Positions 58,341-64,000 of a stretch of 64,000 nucleotides of DNA are shown here, in pieces; the stretch's first letter is position 1, and every line of letters starts with the position of its first letter. Position numbers and translations under genes: made by a program. Origin of the DNA: Rhodobium gokarnense (GTDB taxonomy: Bacteria; Pseudomonadota; Alphaproteobacteria; Rhizobiales; Rhodobiaceae); the NCBI RefSeq assembly GCF_025961475.1, contig NZ_JAOQNS010000016.1, positions 23,651 through 87,650 on the forward strand, written 5' to 3'. Below the pieces are notes generated by a model. It ran no database searches and was not told where the DNA came from. It was given only the letters and a program-made list of their open reading frames with translations.

Positions 58341-59156
58341 ATGCTCGATCTCGACCAACGCTATACCCATCATGGCCAGTCCGTCGCCTGGGGATCGATC
58401 GGCGACGGCGATCCGATCATCCTGGTACACGGGTTTCCCTGGTCCGCCCAGGCCTGGCGGCGGATCGCCCCGTGGCTGGCGAAGACGCACAAGGTCTTTT
58501 ATTTCGATATGCTCGGCACCGGACAATCCGAAAAGTCGGCGGACCAGGACGTCAACGAGGCGGTGCAGAGCGATCTCCTGGCGGCCCTCGTCAAGCATTG
58601 GGGGCTGGAGCATGCGCGGCCCCAGGTGGTTGGCCACGACTTCGGCGGTCTTGCCGCGCTGCGCGGTCATTTCGTCAACGGCATCGCCTACGGCAAGCTG
58701 CACCTGATCGATGCGGTCGCCGTCCTGCCCTCCGGCTCGCCGTTCTACGCCCATGTCCGGCGCCACGAGGCCGCCTTTGCGGGCCTGCCCGACTATGCGC
58801 ACGAGGCGCTGTTCCGGGCCTATATCCAGAATGCGGCGCACTATCCGCTGCGCGAAGAAGCCATCCGGCTCTATTTCGCGCCCTGGTCCGGCGAAGAGGG
58901 CAAGGCCGCCTTCTACCGGCAGATCGGCCAGGCCGACATCGCCAACATCGAAGAGGCGCAGCAGCGCTACGGCAAGACCGATTTCGACATCCACCTGATC
59001 TGGGGCGCGCAAGACACCTTCATCCCGGTGTCCCAAGGCAAGGAACTGCACGGGCTGGTCGACGCCAGGAGCTTCACGGTGCTGCCGGATGCCGCCCATA
59101 TCTGCCATGAGGACGCGCCGGAAGCGGTGCTCGGCGCCCTCCTCCGGAACATTTGA
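58341..59156 (+). CDS. Alpha/beta hydrolase with Asp nucleophile (dehalogenase/epoxide hydrolase type)
   Basis: 271 residues from the ATG at 58341, with AAGGAG 7 bases upstream. The oxyanion HGFPWS and the nucleophile elbow GHDFGG (Asp100) place it among haloalkane/fluoroacetate dehalogenases and epoxide hydrolases, not serine esterases. The acid is Asp225 (GAQDTFIP) and the base His253 (DAAHICHED). Cap-domain region LPSGSPFYAHVRRHEAAFAGLPDYAHEALFRAY. Substrate unknown; regulated presumably by the divergent ArsR protein. Confidence 0.88.
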   Translation: MLDLDQRYTHHGQSVAWGSIGDGDPIILVHGFPWSAQAWRRIAPWLAKTHKVFYFDMLGTGQSEKSADQDVNEAVQSDLLAALVKHWGLEHARPQVVGHDFGGLAALRGHFVNGIAYGKLHLIDAVAVLPSGSPFYAHVRRHEAAFAGLPDYAHEALFRAYIQNAAHYPLREEAIRLYFAPWSGEEGKAAFYRQIGQADIANIEEAQQRYGKTDFDIHLIWGAQDTFIPVSQGKELHGLVDARSFTVLPDAAHICHEDAPEAVLGALLRNI

Positions 59157-59194
59157 CGGCAACTGCCGCGGATCCGCAGACCCAAAAAAGAAAT

Positions 59195-59227
59195 CCCCCG
59201 CGGAACGAACGCTCCGCGGGGGTTTTT
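59195..59227 (+). terminator. Intrinsic terminator of the hydrolase gene
   Basis: CCCCCGCGGA (59195-59204), an 8-base loop, TCCGCGGGGG, then TTTTT (59223-59227). Perfect 10-bp stem with T-run on the plus strand; likely also serves the convergent hppA transcript. Confidence 0.88.
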
Positions 59228-59250
59228 CGTTGGACCAACCGTCGTCGGTG

Positions 59251-61374
<2,124 letters not shown>

Positions 61375-61589
61375 CCCTGTTCCTTTATTGGCCAGTGGGG
61401 GCCGGACAGACGTGTCCCGGAACGTATGTGTCGGATGCCCGGCCCGACATGTGTGAAGCGGCGGGGAGACCCAAGAATTTTACCATTGAAGATGGCATCC
61501 CGTTCCCCCGACCGAACGCGGTGACACCCTATCCACCGGGCCGTTGGCGTCAAGGCCTCTTTCGGCCTATGCGCCGGTTTTCAAAGGCT
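61375..61589. other. Upstream region of hppA
   Basis: 215 bases between the hppA start and the end of the MFS gene. Presumably contains the hppA promoter and the end of the MFS transcript. No distinct hairpin or gene seen. Confidence 0.4.
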
Positions 61590-62801
61590 TCAGGCGGCGT
61601 CGGGACGGGCGAAATGGAGCCACACAAGGGTCGCCAGCGCTACAACGACAAAGGGAAAGACCGACCAGTTGATGGTATCCCAGCCGAAGCGCGCGAGCAT
61701 GGCGCCGGAGGTGAAGGAGGCGACCGCCTGGAAGCCGAAAACGAGGAAGTCGTTCGCCGCCTGAACCTTGTTGCGCTCGTCCAGCCGATAGGTGCCGGTG
61801 ACCATGGCGGTGGCGCCGACGAAGCCGAAGTTCCATCCGACGCCAAGGAGAATGAGGGCAATCCAGAAATGGGCGACGTCGATGCCGGAAAGGGCGACGA
61901 TCGAACAGCCGGCGAGGAGCACCAGCCCGGTGCCGATGACGCGCTCCACGCCGAAGCGGTTGATCAGCGTGCCGGTGAAGAAGCTGGGGCCGAACATCGC
62001 TATGACGTGCCACTGGATGCCCAGCGCCGCGACGTCCGCGGAATGGTTGCAGGCGACCATGGCGAGCGGCGCCGCGGTCATGACGAAACTCATCAGCGCA
62101 TAGGAGGTGATGCCGCAAAGTACCGCGACGATGAAACGCGACTGTGAGACGATCTGTATCAGCGGTCTGCCGCCGGTTTTGGAGGTCGTCACCGGGCGCG
62201 GCGGCTCGCGGAAAAAGGTGAGAATCAGAAGCGCGACGGCGCCGATCACCGACTGGCCGACGAAGGCACCGGCAAAGGCGATCGGGGCGAACAGATCGCG
62301 GGTGTAGATGACCACCTGCGGCCCGATGACGGCGGCAACGACGCCGCCGACGAGCACCCAGGAGATCGCCTTCGGTCGGAACGCGTCGCTGGCGCTGTCG
62401 GCCGCGGCGAAGCGGTAGGCCTGGGCAAAGCCGTTATAGACACCGGAGAACGCGGTGCCGAGGCAGAGCAACTCGAAGGAGCCGACGAAGACGGCACGGG
62501 CGCTGATGAGCCCGGCGCAGATGCCGAACAGGGCCCCGATGAGGAAGGTCGGCTTGCGGCCGATGCGGCGCGACAGGAGCTGGACGGGGATCGTCGCCAG
62601 CGCAACGCCGAAGACGAAGGTCGTGACGGGAACGGTCGCCAGCGACTTGTCGGCCCCCAGGAGGTAGTGTGCGGCAAGGCTGCTCGCGGCAATGACGATC
62701 GTGGAATTGGCGCCGCCGAACGCCTGCGCCGTCGCCAGCACCCGCGCATTGTGGCGGGCAAGGCCGTCGTCGATATGGGCGTGGTCGGCAAGCGTCGTCA
62801 T
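61590..62801 (-). CDS. MFS transporter
   Basis: 403 residues from the ATG at 62801 (MTTLADHAHIDDGLARHN), with GGAGA upstream; the longer frame is not needed. Twelve predicted helices. MFS signature in loop 2-3: VQLLSRRIGRKPTFLIGALFG (variant of GxxxDRxGRR). A central cytoplasmic loop (FFREPPRPVTTSKTGGRPL) splits two six-helix halves. Substrate unknown. In the backbone order thiL-MFS-hppA common in Rhizobiales. Confidence 0.9.
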   Translation of the reverse strand: MTTLADHAHIDDGLARHNARVLATAQAFGGANSTIVIAASSLAAHYLLGADKSLATVPVTTFVFGVALATIPVQLLSRRIGRKPTFLIGALFGICAGLISARAVFVGSFELLCLGTAFSGVYNGFAQAYRFAAADSASDAFRPKAISWVLVGGVVAAVIGPQVVIYTRDLFAPIAFAGAFVGQSVIGAVALLILTFFREPPRPVTTSKTGGRPLIQIVSQSRFIVAVLCGITSYALMSFVMTAAPLAMVACNHSADVAALGIQWHVIAMFGPSFFTGTLINRFGVERVIGTGLVLLAGCSIVALSGIDVAHFWIALILLGVGWNFGFVGATAMVTGTYRLDERNKVQAANDFLVFGFQAVASFTSGAMLARFGWDTINWSVFPFVVVALATLVWLHFARPDAA

Positions 62802-62870
62802 GGCGGTCTCCGGCGCGGACCCAATTGTCGCACCCGGCACGCGTTTAGCACGGCAGCCGCCGCGCGAAAC

Positions 62871-63872
62871 TCAAAAATGGGAGAAGGAGGAACCGCCGAG
62901 ATCGACCGGGCCGCCGGCGCCATCGACGAAGACGGGCGCATTGCTGCCCTCACCGCCATCGAGGAAGCGGCCGATTTCGGCAACGGGGATACCGGTTTTT
63001 TCCGCCGCCTCCTGGAACGCGGCCGCGTTTTCCGGGGCGACGGCGCAGACGAGCTCGTAGTCGTCGCCGGCGCGGACGGCGCGGGCGCGCAAGGAGGCAT
63101 CGGCGGCAAGGGCCCGGCGGAACGGCTCGGAGAGCGGCACGTCGTCGAGGCGGATTTCGGCGGCAACGCCCCCTGCCCGGCACATATGCGCAATGTCGCC
63201 GGCAAGGCCGTCGGAGACGTCCATCGCGGCGCGGACATGGGCGCGCAGCACCGGCGCCAGCGCCACCCGCGGCTCCGGCAAAAGGTAGCGGCCGACGAGG
63301 CGTTCCGCATCGCTGCGCGAGAGATCGAAGTCGGCGGCCCGTGCCGGATCGCCGCGCAGTACCAGGCCGAGGCCGGCATCGCCGATGGTGCCGGAGACGA
63401 ATATGACGTCGCCGGCGCATGCGCCCGTGCGCGGCACCATCTTGTCGCGCGGCACCTCGCCGATGGCGGTGACGGAGATCATCAGCCCGTCGGCGGAGCG
63501 GATGGTGTCGCCGCCCAGCAGCGAGCAGCCATAGCGCTCCTGGTCGGCTTTGAGGCCCGTGGTGAAGGCGGCGATCCAGTCCTCGGTCCAGTCCGACGGC
63601 AGGGCGAGCGCCAGGAGGTAGCCGGTGGGCGCTGCGCCCTTGGCGGCAAGATCGGAGATGTTGACGCGGAGCGCTTTCCTGGCGATCAGGCCGGGGTCAT
63701 CATCGGCAAAGAAGTGGATTCCGGCGGCGAGCGCGTCCTTGGTCAGGACGAGGTCCTTGTCGGCGGACGGCGACAGCACGGCGGCATCGTCGATGAGGCC
63801 GCGGGCGGCGGGGTCGCTGGCGAGCGGTGCCAGATAGCGGGCGATGAGTTCGAACTCGCCGGGCCGTGCCAT
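62871..63872 (-). CDS. thiL: Thiamine-monophosphate kinase
   Basis: 333 residues. Phosphorylates thiamine monophosphate to thiamine pyrophosphate. Motifs: GEFELIARYLAPLA at the start, LIDDAAVLSPSADKDLVLTKDALAAGIHF (Mg/ATP site), RKALRVNISDLAAKGAAPTGYLLALALP, LLGGDTIRSADGLMISVTAIGEV, AMDVSDGLAGDIAHMC, and RAGDDYELVCAV. Starts 3 bases after the stop of an upstream frame that is probably nusB. Confidence 0.96.
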   Translation of the reverse strand: MARPGEFELIARYLAPLASDPAARGLIDDAAVLSPSADKDLVLTKDALAAGIHFFADDDPGLIARKALRVNISDLAAKGAAPTGYLLALALPSDWTEDWIAAFTTGLKADQERYGCSLLGGDTIRSADGLMISVTAIGEVPRDKMVPRTGACAGDVIFVSGTIGDAGLGLVLRGDPARAADFDLSRSDAERLVGRYLLPEPRVALAPVLRAHVRAAMDVSDGLAGDIAHMCRAGGVAAEIRLDDVPLSEPFRRALAADASLRARAVRAGDDYELVCAVAPENAAAFQEAAEKTGIPVAEIGRFLDGGEGSNAPVFVDGAGGPVDLGGSSFSHF

Positions 63873-63875
63873 TTT

Positions 63876-64000
63876 CTACCTCGCGGCAAATTCGCTTCGC
63901 TCATTGCCTCCGGCGGGGCGGCCTGACCGGCCGGCGCCCGTTCGGGCTTGCGAACGCTTTGCGTTCGAACCGTCGCCATCATCACTCGCGGCGAATTCGC
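63876..64000 (-). CDS. nusB: Probable C-terminal tail of nusB, cut by window
   Basis: A minus-strand frame open from base 64000 ends at TAG 63876-63878, three bases before the thiL ATG. It reads EFAASDDGDGSNAKRSQART and then GAGRSGRPAGGNERSEFAAR. NusB of relatives often ends in a stretch like ADEFA, and nusB-thiL is a standard order, so this would be nusB with a low-complexity extension. Only 41 codons are visible and the NusB core is outside the window, so this is a context-based call. Confidence 0.5.
   Translation of the reverse strand, partial: EFAASDDGDGSNAKRSQARTGAGRSGRPAGGNERSEFAAR

Noticed and set aside
63880..64000. 16-bp near-exact direct repeat CTCGCGGC(A/G)AATTCGC at 63880-63895 and 63985-64000 as a mobile-element end
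   Set aside because: More simply explained as codons for two copies of EFAA in the probable NusB tail; the window ends inside the second copy so nothing more can be said.

Overview
The window is high-GC, densely packed DNA from an alphaproteobacterium, most likely of the order Hyphomicrobiales (Rhizobiales). The evidence is gene content and order: glpX-hom-aminotransferase next to a class I PHA synthase, a paaI/rplM/rpsI/argC/speB block, heme A synthase, and on the right a long backbone run (tRNA-Pro, merR, ihfA, fabH, plsX, yceD, cytochrome bc1 chaperone, bamE, hppA, MFS, thiL, nusB). No rRNA, transposase, integrase or CRISPR array was seen. Genus cannot be fixed from the sequence alone.

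Left backbone (1-20.8 kb): central metabolism (glpX partial, hom, PLP aminotransferase), PHA synthase with a good sigma70-type promoter, arginine/polyamine genes (argC, speB), an accessory patch (2H phosphoesterase, orphan betaine-type binding protein coupled to an L,D-transpeptidase, two tiny membrane proteins), ribosomal proteins L13 and S9, a hotdog thioesterase, an enoyl-CoA hydratase fused to a CoA-binding domain, metY, two small conserved membrane/secreted proteins, ctaA and a DUF2842 protein.

Exopolysaccharide island (20.8-50.8 kb): about 30 kb with two polymer systems side by side. It holds two priming phosphoglycosyl transferases, two Wzc/ExoP-like chain-length proteins (one with an intact P-loop, one with the P-loop lysine lost), two Wzy-like polymerases, one flippase, one short Wza/GumB-type lipoprotein, several GT4 glycosyltransferases, one GT26 glycosyltransferase, nucleotide-sugar enzymes (UDP-glucuronate decarboxylase, an epimerase, a sugar nucleotidyltransferase, a DegT aminotransferase, ManC), two NodB deacetylases and a Tat-exported protein of unknown function. 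The plus-strand operon at 22.3-31.5 kb is a chain of 4-11 base overlaps. It converges on a minus-strand operon (39.3-32.6 kb), with a block of 360-367 bp tandem palindromic repeats and a perfect 18-bp hairpin between them. TTAACC motifs recur in the island's promoter gaps.

Right backbone (50.9-64 kb): tRNA-Pro marks the island edge, followed by the fatty-acid/phospholipid genes plsX-fabH, ihfA, envelope and respiratory assembly factors, the H+-pyrophosphatase and thiL/nusB. A small accessory insert (56.3-59.2 kb) carries a DnaB-like RecA-core ATPase, a protein sharing its N-terminal helical module, and an ArsR regulator divergent from an Asp-nucleophile alpha/beta hydrolase. Short dispersed palindromic repeats occupy several gaps (18.8, 20.6 and 31.6-32.4 kb).
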